A stretch of DNA of 64,000 nt from Oscarella lobularis (taxonomy: Eukaryota > Porifera > Homoscleromorpha > Homosclerophorida > Oscarellidae). The notes under the pieces are model-generated. The model was not told the DNA's origin, did not search any database, and worked only from the letters and a program-made list of their open reading frames with translations. The stretch spans positions 1,860,001 to 1,924,000 of the forward strand of contig NC_089191.1 in NCBI RefSeq assembly GCF_947507565.1, in the 5' to 3' direction. Numbering within the stretch: the stretch's first letter is position 1; every line of letters begins with the position of its first letter. A program made the translations under genes and the position numbers. Of this stretch, positions 12,279 to 22,463 are shown piece after piece.

Positions 12279-12473
12279 CTTTAGCCGTTCGGGGTCCTGA
12301 CTCCTGAGCACGACCCCGTTATCAAAAACTGCTCGCGCATGAAAGGGGAGGGACGGTTTATTTATTTAATAAATTCAAAAAAATTGCACAGAGTCTCCCG
12401 TCGCGTTTTCCGAGGCAGTTTTTGTTGACGGGGTCTTGCCCGGGACCCCGATTGAGCAGTTGAACACCTAAAA
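12279..12473 (+). mobile_element. Palindromic MITE, copy 1
   Basis: Non-autonomous element with ends reading TTTAG...CCTAAAA. Inside the ends is the arm GGGGTCCTGAGCACGACCCC (and variants), itself nearly palindromic, which recurs inverted at the other end around an AT core TTTATTTATTTAATAAATTC. Other copies are at 17532-17793 and 32334-32594 (inverted). The right end is shortened relative to copy 2. No coding capacity. Sits exactly at the inner end of the left duplication arm. Confidence 0.7.
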
Positions 12474-13537
12474 GTACACGTAATTTACGAAGACAATTGG
12501 TCTTTGTTTCTCAGTTGAAATTATGGTTTTTCTTTATACAATTATTTGGTCTAGCTAGAAGAAGCTCAGAAGGAGTGGTGGACTTTGGAGTGTGTGTACA
12601 TGGAGATCATTACAGTTGCCTTTAGAAGGTGAGTTAAGTCCTCTGTGTATGATGTCATTGTGAGATGCTTTGGTTTGTTTCTCAATGCAGGAGATAATAG
12701 GCAGGTACGTTTACAGAGTAGGGAATATTATTATGGCGTTTTCTCATTTTCTTTTATAGGTTTTGGGAATGCAATAGAATACAATAGAAAGCTGTGTCAG
12801 GGTGCTTTCTCTCAAGGAGTGAAAAATCTGGCGCTTTGTAGGCGAGTGGGTTTGGGATTTCGAAAATAAATAGTAATCTCATTGGCGTAAGAAAATCTCC
12901 GCGGGGGTATGGAGTTGTCTCGAATCACTAGGCAACGGTTAGGTGAGTGTAATAGTAGATATGGGTGCCAGTCAGTAAAGAGTCTTTTGTTTTGCGATGC
13001 ATTTGTTTTTGTTTTTAAAAGTAGTGCCTTGGTTCATTAGTGTTTATAAAGTTTTTTGTTGGCGTTGAGTTCCTGGGGTGATCTTCTTCGCAAACGATCA
13101 GTATCAACTTTGTTTTAATTGGATCCCCAAATTGTCTAGTAGTATCCGTATCCATACACGGTTGTGAAAATGTTCATAGAGGTATGGTGTGGATGGAATT
13201 TAGTGCACGAGCTGTAGATTTTTTTACCCTACGAATCTGCTTTTTCGGAAAAGGAACGAAGGATATAAATAGTAGATTTCGTCTCGTTGAGTGGTTCAAT
13301 TGCTCGCCTGAATCGCCTTTCATAAAGGTAAGTACTGTTAATCTCTCAATACATAGACTGTATTACTTAATCCTAGTCCCTTTTTAGGGAATCTTCTACT
13401 AGTGTATCTATTGAACCTGTTTCATTTGTGGCGACCCTTTTGTTTCATTAAAAAGACAGTGAAACGGCGGTGTTTCTCTTTCTTTATAGGTAGCTTTGTA
13501 GTGGTAGTAGGAGTCGTTTAGTGTAGACGTAGCGTAG
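12474..13537. other. Region with possible short exons, no definite gene
   Basis: Short, splice-bounded open stretches occur on the + strand: about 12556-12628 (contains EEAQKEWWTLECVYMEI, followed by GTGAGT) and about 12760-12867 (contains GNAIEYNRKLCQGAF, ending in a TAA). They faintly recall helical repeat (TPR) exons but lack the core spacing. I do not recognise a gene and cannot connect the pieces with certainty. Confidence 0.2.
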
Positions 13538-13690
13538 CGTAGAGGGTCCTGAGCATGACCCTGAATTAGATTTGAAACTGCTCGGAGACCTTCTCGAAGA
13601 GGTCTCGTGCGGCACGTCGCGCTGCACACAGACAATAGCGTAGACGTAAGCATGTTCGTGATATTTTATTTAATAAATCCCGGAAGTAAA
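13538..13690 (+). mobile_element. Diverged, truncated MITE relative
   Basis: Contains AGGGTCCTGAGCATGACCCT followed by a CTGCTC block and the AT core TATTTAATAAAT, in the order seen in the MITE copies at 12279 and 17532. The right terminal repeat is missing. Probably an old copy of the same family. Confidence 0.4.
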
Positions 13691-13699
13691 CCGGAAATT

Positions 13700-14051
13700 C
13701 TGAAAAAATGCGCATAGGTTTACCGTGTTTCGCTGTCCACCTGCACGGACCACGAGGGTCCGTACAGGCTTCGGTTTTGTGGGGGGTCAACCTCACTACT
13801 CCCCCGTCGGAGTTAGAGCCTGTTTAGTCTCCCGGCTCGGACGCCTGGGACCGGCAGCCCTCGGATGTGAGTTCTGCCCGCCTGGTTCCAGGGGGACCGC
13901 TATTGTAACCCACCGCGTCTTCCTAAGTGGGGTGGCAGTTTTGCACTCATGCCACGGGAGTAGGGGATTGAATCCCCTGCGGTTAAGCCACGTTTATCCT
14001 CTCTGGCTCAAGAGTTGGGCCAGTTTTATTTAGTCACCTCGGGGCCCAGAG
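13700..14051. other. GC-rich block with a tRNA B-box-like motif
   Basis: Compositionally unlike its AT-rich surroundings. Contains GGGATTGAATCCCCTGC, which resembles a Pol III B box (GGTTCRANNCC), and several short palindromes such as CCCTGG/CCAGGG. It could be a SINE-like remnant. A 102-codon frame over 13725-14033 has no recognisable domain and is probably chance in GC-rich sequence. Confidence 0.25.
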
Positions 14052-14899
14052 GTGAACGAAAATGACCTCAAAAGTTTCTCGTATGTGATCTGGAAAGCAA
14101 AAAAGCAATTAAGATGCGAAGCAAACCTGGCAAGATCCAATGTGGCGAAGACCGTTTTAACAGAAGGCAGACAGGAGACGACGAGTTTAGCCACAGTTCA
14201 CAAGGTAGAAACAGTCTTGAAGAAACCCCGTCCAGCTAAGAATCTATGCATTAGTAAGAGTGAATGGCTTATTCAAATGCTCTCTTATAAGACCTTAGAG
14301 AATGCTCTTTCTCATTCTTTTCTCCATTTCAAACGTAACTAAGAATTACAAACAAATGAATGCGTCAAATCTCGAATTTTCAAACTGTCCACTCACTTTT
14401 TACTAACAAGTTCTCGATGTTCACGTTGTTATTTGACCGTTGATAATAAGAAAATTATTCGTCCTATCAAATCCCCTTCAAAGCAGAAAAAGAAAATCAA
14501 TCATATAGGAAAATCAAACATAGAGAACTAAGAAGAGAACACAATGAAGAATATCAGCTATTGGCGAAAGTATTAGATCAAACGATCGCACTCTGCGAGC
14601 GTATATCTTTCCAACGATGTGATGTACGTAACCGCTTCAACCTATAAAACAAAAATATAATTGAGAAAAATTTGATAACACGTCTCTCTCTCGAAATACC
14701 TTATCTCGAGCGTATCGAGCAGCAAATCGCTTCAAACCGCTTCAAACAGAATGCTGTAAAAAAACAGACAAAGAGTCAAAAATCAAAAGAGGAATATAAA
14801 AAAGTAATCGATCGCCGAAGATCGCTTCAAAGCGTTCAACCGATTCGAAAAGACACAGAAAATCCCTTCCCGACTCACCTTTACTAAATTCTAGAACGT
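14052..14899. other. AT-rich region, no gene recognised
   Basis: Two Lys-rich open frames (14052-14342 and 14672-14887) lack ATG-anchored context or recognisable domains. From about 14830 the sequence becomes a direct repeat of 41880-42400 and leads into the 3' end of the small basic-protein gene. Confidence 0.3.
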
Positions 14900-15187
14900 T
14901 CAGAGAAGAATTGTACGTGGAAACGGCGATAGAAGATCATTGAACGCAGTTTCTTTGCAAAGCGTGCGAAAGCACGTGGCCCGGCTCTTCTGCGAGAAAG
15001 CTCGCACATCGGTGCATTGGGCTACGAAACGAAGCAAATAACGCCGTTTAGAGCAAAAAATATCATTACGATCGATTTCTTCATTCTTTCTGGTCGCATT
15101 CTTGCGAATTGCGGGGCGACGTCGGGAGAGGAAACGCAGACGACGAATTTGTGTCGCCAATTGCTTCTTCGACGTCTTATGAACCAT
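14900..15187 (-). CDS. Small basic protein of unknown function, copy 1
   Basis: Starts at ATG 15187 (MVHKTSKKQLATQIRRL). Up to 95 residues, strongly Arg/Lys-rich in the first 40 (KNATRKNEEID), then a Cys-containing tail (CFRTLCKETAFNDLL). A 48-nt stretch (GTAATG...TTCGTAG) in the middle has splice signals and is a multiple of three, so spliced and unspliced forms would share the frame. A close paralogue on the same strand lies at 41936-42235 and both have ATATCCGGGT about 70 bp upstream. Conservation of the frame between copies is the main argument that it is coding. No family recognised; nuclear location is only suggested by composition. Confidence 0.45.
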   Translation of the reverse strand: MVHKTSKKQLATQIRRLRFLSRRRPAIRKNATRKNEEIDRNDIFCSKRRYLLRFVAQCTDVRAFSQKSRATCFRTLCKETAFNDLLSPFPRTILL

Positions 15188-15588
15188 ATTCGACCTAGAT
15201 GCTGTCGAATGGAGGCCAATTTGCGACGGCCAATCGGTCAGGAAAGGGGTGATGACGTTATATCCGGGTTTGGGGACCTAAGGCACTGTACTGTACAGAG
15301 ATTGCACTAGACAACTAACTGACAATACCAGGAACGTGAAACTTTTGAGAAAGAGCTTTCCCGATAACTAACTATTTACGTTAGACCTCGTACATCCCTT
15401 CTGAGTACATGTATCCCTGTTATATTACGTAATTAATTAAGTTAAGCGAGTCAGACATATAATCAACAATTACCACTCAAACATGATGTCCCGAAGTCAG
15501 CCTATATATCAGGCACTTAATTAATTAAGTCATAAAAAATTGAAAAGATAGAAGTACAGAAGTAGAATCAATCATACAGAAGACATGT
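15188..15588. other. Intergenic region with promoter-like ATATCCGGGT
   Basis: Contains GTTATATCCGGGTTTGGGG at about 15255, which on the - strand reads as a GATATAA TATA-like box upstream of the small basic gene. The rest, to the lectin-kelch stop at 15589, is AT-rich with two TTAATTAA palindromes. Nothing else seen. Confidence 0.35.
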
Positions 15589-17479
15589 CTAATCTTTTAT
15601 AAACGGTTTATCTGTACCGATAGTGACAGACATCATAGTGGTTTTCAATTTGCAATTCAAGTCTTTACCTCCAGTGAGAATAATCTGACTAGATCCATCT
15701 TTATTCTCAAAGCAATGGAGAGTGTGGCTATTAATAGGAACAATTCCTGGCATTAGGTGAAGCTAATAAAAGCACTGAAAAAGTGAAAATGCTGTCAAAA
15801 TCAATTTCTCTTACCGAGTAAGATCTCCTTTTTTCAACGTCAAGAATGTATGCGTAGTCTTGAAATTTTCTACCCTTGTCTCCGCCAAGAAGAACAAAAC
15901 ACAGTTTCCCACATATTCCTGTTTGGCAATCGACAGAGTCTGTGATTATATCGAGCCAATGGGTTTGGAAAAAATTCGATAAATATCCATTTCTATTACA
16001 ATTCATTTAAATTTGTCAACTAAATTAGTAGGATTTACCTTTTGTTTCAAATCTATCACAAAAGAATCATCTAATGATTGGCAGCCATACCCCCCGTGAA
16101 CCAATCCACGATGTTCATCAATTGTTTCCATTGCAGCATCGCTTCGCGGTTGTGGCCTTTCTCCACTAAGCTCAATATTCGACCAGGACTGCATGCCAAG
16201 CTTTGTCCAACCACTAGAACACAGCTGGACATCTAAAAATTAATATAAATTGGAAACCAAGAGCTTTTTGAGTCACTAACGGCTCGCAGAAATCTGAGGT
16301 GGCACCGTTCCAAGTAAGGATGCAGGATCCATGAATAAATTTTCTAATAATTCAATGTTAGATACTGGGCGTGTCGCTGTATTCGGATTACTTTTACAGA
16401 CATAACCAGCCTTGGTCGAACATTTTGCAGCAGCCCAGCCAAAGCGAACGCCGTCAAATGCGAACGTAACGCACATGACATTCTCGTGCACCGGCTCATA
16501 TTTCGCCCACATTGTGAAAGTGGCTGGTAAGCCATGAAGCCACGTAAAGGCTCTTGAAGTATCATTGTAAATCAAGCCAATCCAATGCGCTGATCCGCTA
16601 AAAGGAGAAGATTCTCTTGCAATAAGGAAATGCTCACTTATGTCGCTAAATGAGGCTAAATGAGCATCGCGCTCTTGACATTTATGGTAATGTGCGTAAT
16701 CTTGCGAAACGGGCATATCTTCTTCTTTAGACAAATAATAGCAGGCTCCCATGTAGTAGATTTCATCTTTTCAGCAATGAGGAGTGAAAAGCAGTGCGTC
16801 GTCTGTTGCACGCAATTCATTGTCAAAATCGACTAGGAAACAAAGCTGTCAAGAGGAAACTACAAGCATGTCTCATACCTAGAGCTACTTTGCATAACAT
16901 TTGTTTTTTTCTAATGCAATCAGCAGTCAACCAATAGCCAGTACGATAGTTCATAGCAACGCATGTACGAGAAGGGTCAGTGTTTGGTTCTCCTCTATCC
17001 CACATGACGTACCTGCACGCACATGCAAGCCTATTCAATTATTTTCCTCTCGTGAAAGCTGTTTCATCGCACTGCACCTCAAAGAATCTCCATTGACCCA
17101 ATTAAACCGATTCTCTCCTTTTCGCTCTAAACCAAGCCACACGTCATTACCATCGAGAATGCCATATGCCTTCATGTCGGCAAGGAGAGTGAGAACATAA
17201 GCATGTTCGTGAGAACTGCTAATGCTGACTTGGCTAAGAGAGCATATTAGATCATAATAACTCCAATAAAGGAAGTGAAATGATGTGGGCTCTGGTAACA
17301 GAGCATAGCAATAGCCAGCATAGAGAAACCAGCCAGGAGGACAATCTAAAAAGTTGTTTAAATAAATTAGAAACGGTGCAAAGATTTGCATTTGCTCTAC
17401 ATTTTCTCTCTTCACAGAGAACGACGGCTTCCTGGCAGGATTCATAGGGCTGTTCTATCTGTAGATCGTAATCGTCCAA
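15589..17479 (-). CDS. Two C-type lectin domains followed by kelch-like repeats
   Basis: Predicted extracellular or membrane carbohydrate-recognition protein; the 5' end is unresolved. An exon near 17470-17400 leads into the first CTLD (about 17340-16880): CPPGWFLYAGYCY, FNWVNGDS, and after an intron the WDRGEPN and CKVAL motifs. The second CTLD (about 16770-16380) has GACYYLS, WIGLIYND, FTWLHG and GYVCKSN. Exons at about 16238-16050, 16008-15810 and 15760-15589 carry kelch-type blades (PQPRSDAAM, GLVHGGYG, CFVLLGGDKG, IILTGGKD) and a stop at 15589-15591. Splice phases fit between most exons. Two defects are visible: an in-frame TGA at 16771-16773 before the second CTLD, and a one-base frame change near 15905-15925 between LARYNHRL and CFVLLGG. 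It may therefore be a pseudogene. A MITE lies immediately upstream (17532). Confidence 0.6.
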
Positions 17480-17531
17480 CGCCCTTTCATTTCCCTTGAA
17501 ACGTCTACCATTTGTGTATATCAGTACTTGT

Positions 17532-17793
17532 TTTTAGCCGCTTGGGGTCCTGAGTACGACCCCGTCAACAAAAAACTGCTCCGCCGGGGTCCTGAGCACG
17601 ACCCCGTCATCAAAAACTGCTCGCGCATGAAAGGGGAGGGACGGTTTATTTATTTAATAAATTCAAAAAAAATTGCACAGAGTCTCCCGATGCATTTTCG
17701 AGGCAGTTTTTGTTGACGGGGTCTTGCCCGGGACCCCGATAGAGCAGTTTTTGTCGACGGGGTCGTGCTCAGGACCCCATGAAGACCTAAAAG
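17532..17793 (+). mobile_element. Palindromic MITE, copy 2 (fullest copy)
   Basis: Ends read TTTTTAGCCGC at the left and AGACCTAAAAG at the right, and the inner arms GGGGTCCTGAGCACGACCCC are repeated inverted at both sides of a TTTATTTAATAAAT core. At about 262 bp this is the reference copy for the family. It lies just upstream of the lectin-kelch gene and together with 17795-17965 is matched inverted by 32140-32594. Confidence 0.75.
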
Positions 17794-17794
17794 C

Positions 17795-17965
17795 ACACTT
17801 TAGAGTGCATTCAGGAGCGATATATAGTATATGAATACCTGCTGGTGCCTTCCTATCTGAATTGACACTTCCTATCTAAATTGACAAAATAATCGACAAA
17901 ACGAATAATGTACAATGTATTTCACACTGCCATCAAGGCGAACAAGCGACGTCAGCGTCTGATGT
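17795..17965 (+). repeat. Secondary inverted repeat, mate of 32140-32330
   Basis: The block ending GCGACGTCAGCGTCTGATGT recurs reverse-complemented at about 32145-32165, with further matches up to the adjacent MITE (TAGAGTGCATTCAGGAG). This repeat plus MITE was copied as a unit independently of the large arms. Confidence 0.5.
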
Positions 17966-18562
17966 GCTGATCTAAAGTTGCAGTGACGCTGGGTGCGTGT
18001 AGGTGACAATATGTGACTCTATTATTATTGAATAGCCACTTTCTTAATTCTCTAGTGGTTGCGAAGAAAGAGACTCGCAGCTGTATACGATTACGGAACG
18101 GCCAGTAGCAATCGCGCGCTCTTAATTGCTCCACCCAGTCAAACCCGCTCTCGAAGAACAATGCAAAAGCCGCTGGAAAATCTAAAGGCGTACTACGACG
18201 ACAGAGGACACGCCAACGCATCTCTAAAAACTGGGGTAGCGACCTCACCTACTGCGGCTCCTTATTTAGTGCTACAAGTCTGAAACTTTGACCCAATTAG
18301 TACGCCATCCTTACGTTGAGAGGGGCACCGCACTCTACGAACCATTACCGCGGTATGTGAGACTTCTTACGTTTGGTGCCGTTTCGACTGCTTCGACGAC
18401 GCACTCGTTCCACAATCCAGAGTATAGGCATATTGTTAGTTATAGGTATATAGTCTGCCGATATGCGCAGATTGCACGCAATCGTTGAATCGCACGACTT
18501 CACGTGATGGCAATTCGTCCTTTGAGTCGTTGCGTTGACGTGTTTACTCGATGTGAGACGGG
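17966..18562. other. No gene recognised
   Basis: An open frame at 18059-18283 on + (74 codons, basic N-terminus) has no recognisable domain and no conserved paralogue in the window. Otherwise unremarkable sequence. Confidence 0.3.
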
Positions 18563-18967
18563 ATGAACCACAACTTCTCCGGTATCTCAGCAATCATCGT
18601 GGCTATCTGTCACGCCGTTGCAGGAGTGACGCAGTTTCTGTTGTGTAGTAGGATTCTTCAAAAATGTTTATTCTTGTTGATGAGTTTTTGACGAAGGGCT
18701 CAGAGGCGAAGATGCAGTTTGTTGACTAGGGCGTCCGAATCTCTTTTCATCGGCGCCATACATGTAGTTCATTTTTCTCTCACAGTGTTGTTCACTTTTC
18801 TGCTGCCCCGTGTGAAACGCTGGAGACGCTTCTACTGGATGACCACTGTTGTCCTCTTTCTAACTGCTTTTGCGTCTTCTTTGGCTACCAATAGCATTTT
18901 TATTTGGAAAACATGGAACACGACTACCTCCCCTGTGATGGCAATCTTTGCATTGATCGTCGGTTGA
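18563..18967 (+). CDS. Small multi-pass membrane protein
   Basis: Exon 1 is 18563-18642 (ATG, MNHNFSGISAIIVAICHA), the intron is 18643-18717 (GTGTAG...GCAG), and exon 2 starts at 18718. The product is about 106 residues with three to four hydrophobic helices (IIVAICHAVAGVTQFLFLL, VVHFSLTVLFTFLLP, MTTVVLFLTAFASSLA, SPVMAIFALIVG) separated by a basic loop RVKRWRRFY. TGA stop at 18965-18967. A GT...AG stretch of 18 nt at 18963-18980 contains this stop; without it the frame would continue for 14 codons to a TAG at 19022. A poly(A) signal follows at 19121. Family not recognised; membrane location is inferred from hydropathy. Confidence 0.5.
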
Positions 18968-19120
18968 GCATCAAGCGTAGGTCAGCTTGCCTACGGATGG
19001 GTGAACTACATGAAAGACAATTAGGATCATTACTAAAGTCTCCTATTGTTGAGATTGTTTTAGGACTACTGCATATAGTCAATCCTTTTCTCTTGGCTCC
19101 CAGTTATTTATTCATGTTTC

Positions 19121-19126
19121 AATAAA
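19121..19126 (+). terminator. Poly(A) signal AATAAA
   Basis: AATAAA about 155 bp after the stop of the small membrane-protein gene, in the correct orientation. Confidence 0.5.
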
Positions 19127-19317
19127 GAAGATGCAAATGCGTGTTTGGCTTATTAATGCGTAGAGCCATTTTGGAGCAATGCCTTTTGAAACTCGACACT
19201 TTCAATTAATTTAAATGTACAGTCACGGTCACTTAACATTGACAATGACAACTGACAGATTCGCATATATAACACCCATAGTATTGAACGTCTCTATGAC
19301 AAAAACGAGAACATGGG

Positions 19318-19506
19318 CTGAGGCCCCATTTGGGGATTCAAAATCCCTTTTCGCTCGCAGCGAGCGTTGTGAACATCACGCGCACGCATCATTCCAAGGA
19401 TATGAAGACCAACCTTTTACATGCACTGAGACTTTTAAGGTGCCGTCGAACCTTACGTTACGCTTCGCAATGCGAGCGTGACCCTTTCGGGAGCCTCACC
19501 TTTTCG
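19318..19506 (-). mobile_element. GGTGAGGC-ended repeat, copy A (shortened)
   Basis: Bounded by CTGAGGCCCC and GGGAGCCTCACCTTTTCG. Shares the internal block TTACGCTTCGCAATGCGA with copies at 24791, 25412, 28431 and 62066. About half the usual length, so internally deleted. A CCGGATAACG motif lies about 106 bp beyond its right end, as in the other copies. Confidence 0.55.
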
Positions 19507-19813
19507 TAAAAGCGCCAGCGCTTAGAGAAACAGCCTTGGAAAGCCTATGAGAAAGGCTGCAATGCGCGTGTTGGAGTGTATTCAGGCAAAAGCTTCGTCT
19601 CTTCGACCATTACCCGGATAACGACACAAAGTACACGTGTATGTCCACGTGGAGTGTGTGATCTTGCCCTTGCAGAACATTTCCCTCATGTAGCTTGATG
19701 GTTTATTTTGTCTTTCTCTTTTTATGTGGTGTGTTGCGTATTTTTCTTACCTTATGTATTAATGTTACAGTTTATTGGCATGTTGGTCCGGTGGATCAAG
19801 GAAAAATGTTCTA

Positions 19814-20143
19814 TCATTTTGCTGCATTTCAACGTCGGCGAAAATACGTCTGACTGGACGTAAAATTTCTGTAAAAAAAGCAGCGTTTTCCTCTTTGTCC
19901 ACCAAATAGTAGCCCCTGGCAAGGCTCAGTATTCAATAATGATCCAGTGCATCTCGCCCCCGGATGTAAACGACTTGCTTCTTTTCATCTCCATCGTCTT
20001 CTACAATAGAAAAACTTTTATGGTCCCCCTTAATTAATTAAAACACACGCGGTTCAGATGGCAAAGACACTCGCTAAACCGGACACGCCACTCACGAGGA
20101 CGAGCCAGGCGAGCCAGGCCAACACTAAGATCTCGAATATCAT
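19814..20143 (-). pseudogene. Decayed copy of small single-pass membrane gene
   Basis: Reads in parallel with the better copy at 26558-26874: hydrophobic start MIFEILVLAWLAWLVLVSG, then an acidic DDGDEK stretch and a GYYLVDKEENA block. Here the frame is broken by extra bases after DALDHY, by a loss in the KNFTS region and by an early TGA after the hydrophobic segment. A TTAATTAATTAA insertion separates the two halves. Clearly a dead or dying paralogue. Confidence 0.5.
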
Positions 20144-20159
20144 GAAGTTCTTCCTTAGG

Positions 20160-20724
20160 TGATCAGAAAAAAATTACGCAAAGCTAAACTATCCGTCGGC
20201 ATGGCATGCACAAATCTAACTGAATCTAGCAACCTAATCGACAAAGTAACATCAGAGTGCACATTACTCTAACCATCGATAGTAGCTGTCACAGACCCTA
20301 ATGCATGTATGATAACTTCAGTGCATCACAGAAAAGAAATTGGCCATTTATCTCTAACGGATTGAAGAAAACAAAAAAACGGACTTACCTTGCTACGCAT
20401 AGAGAGGCATACAGACAGTTTTCTAAGTCTGCAATTTAGGCAGAATTCTTAGGTCTTGCTGGAGTTGCGTTCTTCGACACTAGAGCGTTGCAGTTGACTT
20501 TTATCAGTACCTTGGTAGGGTGTGCGAAACGACGCTTGCATAGAGATGGACAAATAACAGTGACGTCAAAGTCTTCAAGTTGGACGTCAAAACCGTTTTC
20601 TTTGGCATCAATGACCACTCGTTAGCGAATTATGCTTGCAAGCTCGGCCTTTGTCCCGTCCTTCTCGAATCTGTCAAAATTCGGTGAGGGTCCCCAGTAC
20701 CGGTGACTGTATATACGTACACTC
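20160..20724. other. No gene recognised
   Basis: Mixed AT-rich sequence between the decayed gene and the Cys-rich precursor; short open frames only, none with recognisable domains. Confidence 0.3.
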
Positions 20725-21356
20725 TTACCGGGTTATTTGCACTTTGCAGCTACTAAAAACCCGCTTTGGCAAGCGAGATGGCAGTGACAAAAGGCAATCG
20801 TAGCAAAACGGGCACAGACCGGCGCAAGAAGTCGACTCGGAGGTTTGGCACGGTGAAGTTCTCTTTACACTCGCACTCGCAAAAGAGCCCCTACGGCGGT
20901 CGCATTTGGGCATGAAAACGGGATCCGCGCACGTATCGCCCTTGTAGCCGACGTCGCAGAGGCACGCAACGCAGCGGACATTTACGCACGGATTAGCGCA
21001 CGTCGGTGTAGCACACATTACGCACGTTGGGCGGGCCAACCATCCGCAGTGGCTGCATCCGCGATAGCACGTTGGCCCGCCCCCTCCGCCACCGCCCTTA
21101 CCGCACTGGAACACTGGACAAAGCGCTTCATGACGTTATTAATTAATACGAAGTGATCGTTCTTACGGCAGGCGACTATCTTGGCTCCCATGAGGGCGGC
21201 ACCGATTCCGAAAAGTCCGAAGAAGCGTTTCTCTCTCGGAAGGGCGAGAGTCGAATTTCCGATAGGCGCTTCGCCGTAGAGACTTTCTTCGACGAGAGTC
21301 GCGACGGAGCACAGGGCGGTCGCGAGCAATATGGAAACAACGATGAACACCGTCAT
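20725..21356 (-). CDS. Secreted cysteine-rich precursor with a dibasic processing site
   Basis: Exon 1 is 21356-21167, exon 2 is 21113-20725, and the intron is 53 bp with GTAAG...CCAG signals and matching phase. The product is about 192 residues. Signal peptide MTVFIVVSILLATALCSV; a short pro-region ending PREKR, a furin-type site; then a hydrophobic Gly/Ala segment FFGLFGIGAALMG; a poly-Gly linker; and a region with more than 20 Cys in CxxC and EGF-like spacing (CLCDVGYKGDTCADP). A secreted matrix, adhesive or defence peptide is possible; no family is assigned. The start ATG is the first in frame and gives the signal peptide. Confidence 0.6.
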
Positions 21357-22321
21357 TCCGCCGAAGAAATTAACTGAGATAAGTGACCGACGAGACCCCT
21401 ATAAGTACAATAGGAGAGCGTCTAAGTCAGAGCGATCTGACTCAAAATATTATTACAAGATCCGGTTAGCTTCCTGCGAGAGATTGCAAGTGGGTCCCGT
21501 CTGTTCAACCGATACTGGAGACCTCAAGAAGTGAATTGATTCTGTTTATGATGAAGCCTTTTTGGTAGTGCGCCTACCCAAAAGCCTTCGTGCCGGAAAT
21601 CTGAAATGAGAAGACAGAGAGGAGGTTCGATCCTTCAGTGAATAGCTTCTCACTGAAGCACAAACATAACGCTTTTAGGATGTTGATAAAAGAAACCAAC
21701 GCCCGGCAACGCCGGGTTATTTCTGGAAAAGTAATCAAAACTTGTGATCAGTCGAGAGAACGCTCTCTTTTACAGACAGTTAAGTACCGGTACAGTATGA
21801 AAGCATTGAAAGACATCCACAATAGTCATATAGAATGCTCTCAACTCAAAGACTGTGAGTGATATCATTACATGCTATAATTAATAATTAACACTTACCA
21901 CGAAAAGATGGCCGTTTGACGAAAACGTTATTGGTACACGCTGATTTCCGCTTTAACCGGCAAACGCTGTCTACGAAGATGAACCCATCTGGCGATATTT
22001 GAAGTTATGCGAAAAGCGAGGATCCGGGAAAGGGGACCCTTTTCCATCTCACCCTCGTCGTCGTCGCTCGTTCCACTTCTTCGATCGCGTCTGGCGCTGC
22101 GTAAGCTAACGATTCATCCTGGTCTGATTATTCGTCGCTTGTTCGCGAAGAATCGCTTCGTTCGCGATTCCATACCCAATTGACGCTCGTTCGCATCCTA
22201 TTCGACGTAAAGTACAGGTATAACGATTTGGAGCTCTTCACTGGCCAACGAATTGCCACAAAACGAAGAAGGCGAGTCTGGCGATCGCCTTCGAACGAAA
22301 CCTCACATCCAACACGTGACG
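21357..22321. other. Intergenic region and conserved 5' flank of Kelch copy B
   Basis: 21357-21840 shows no gene. From about 21840 to 22320 the sequence parallels the flanks of Kelch copies A and C (shared blocks: ACTCAAAGACTGTGAGTG, the GGATCCGGG block near 22020 and the TTCGCGAAGAATCGCTTCG block near 22145). Confidence 0.5.
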
Positions 22322-22329
22322 TGACGTCA
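22322..22329. promoter_or_regulatory. CRE/ATF-type palindrome upstream of Kelch copy B
   Basis: TGACGTCA 135 bp upstream of the Kelch ATG at 22464, in the same relative position as in the other two copies. Confidence 0.45.
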
Positions 22330-22463
22330 CTAGCAGACCTATTTTTGGATGTCTACGCGCGGTCCAATGAGCAATCGGACGTTTTCATATTGGAAAGCAC
22401 CTCGTGGGCTTATACGGGATCGCCTCGAGCCACGTGTCTGGCACGTGAAACACCACGCCAAGC

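Noticed and set aside
13960-13990. tRNA gene from the B-box-like motif
   Set aside because: No matching A box or cloverleaf arms at proper spacing.
13725-14033. 102-codon frame in the GC-rich block as a gene
   Set aside because: No domain, no splice or start context, no copy elsewhere in the window; composition explains it.
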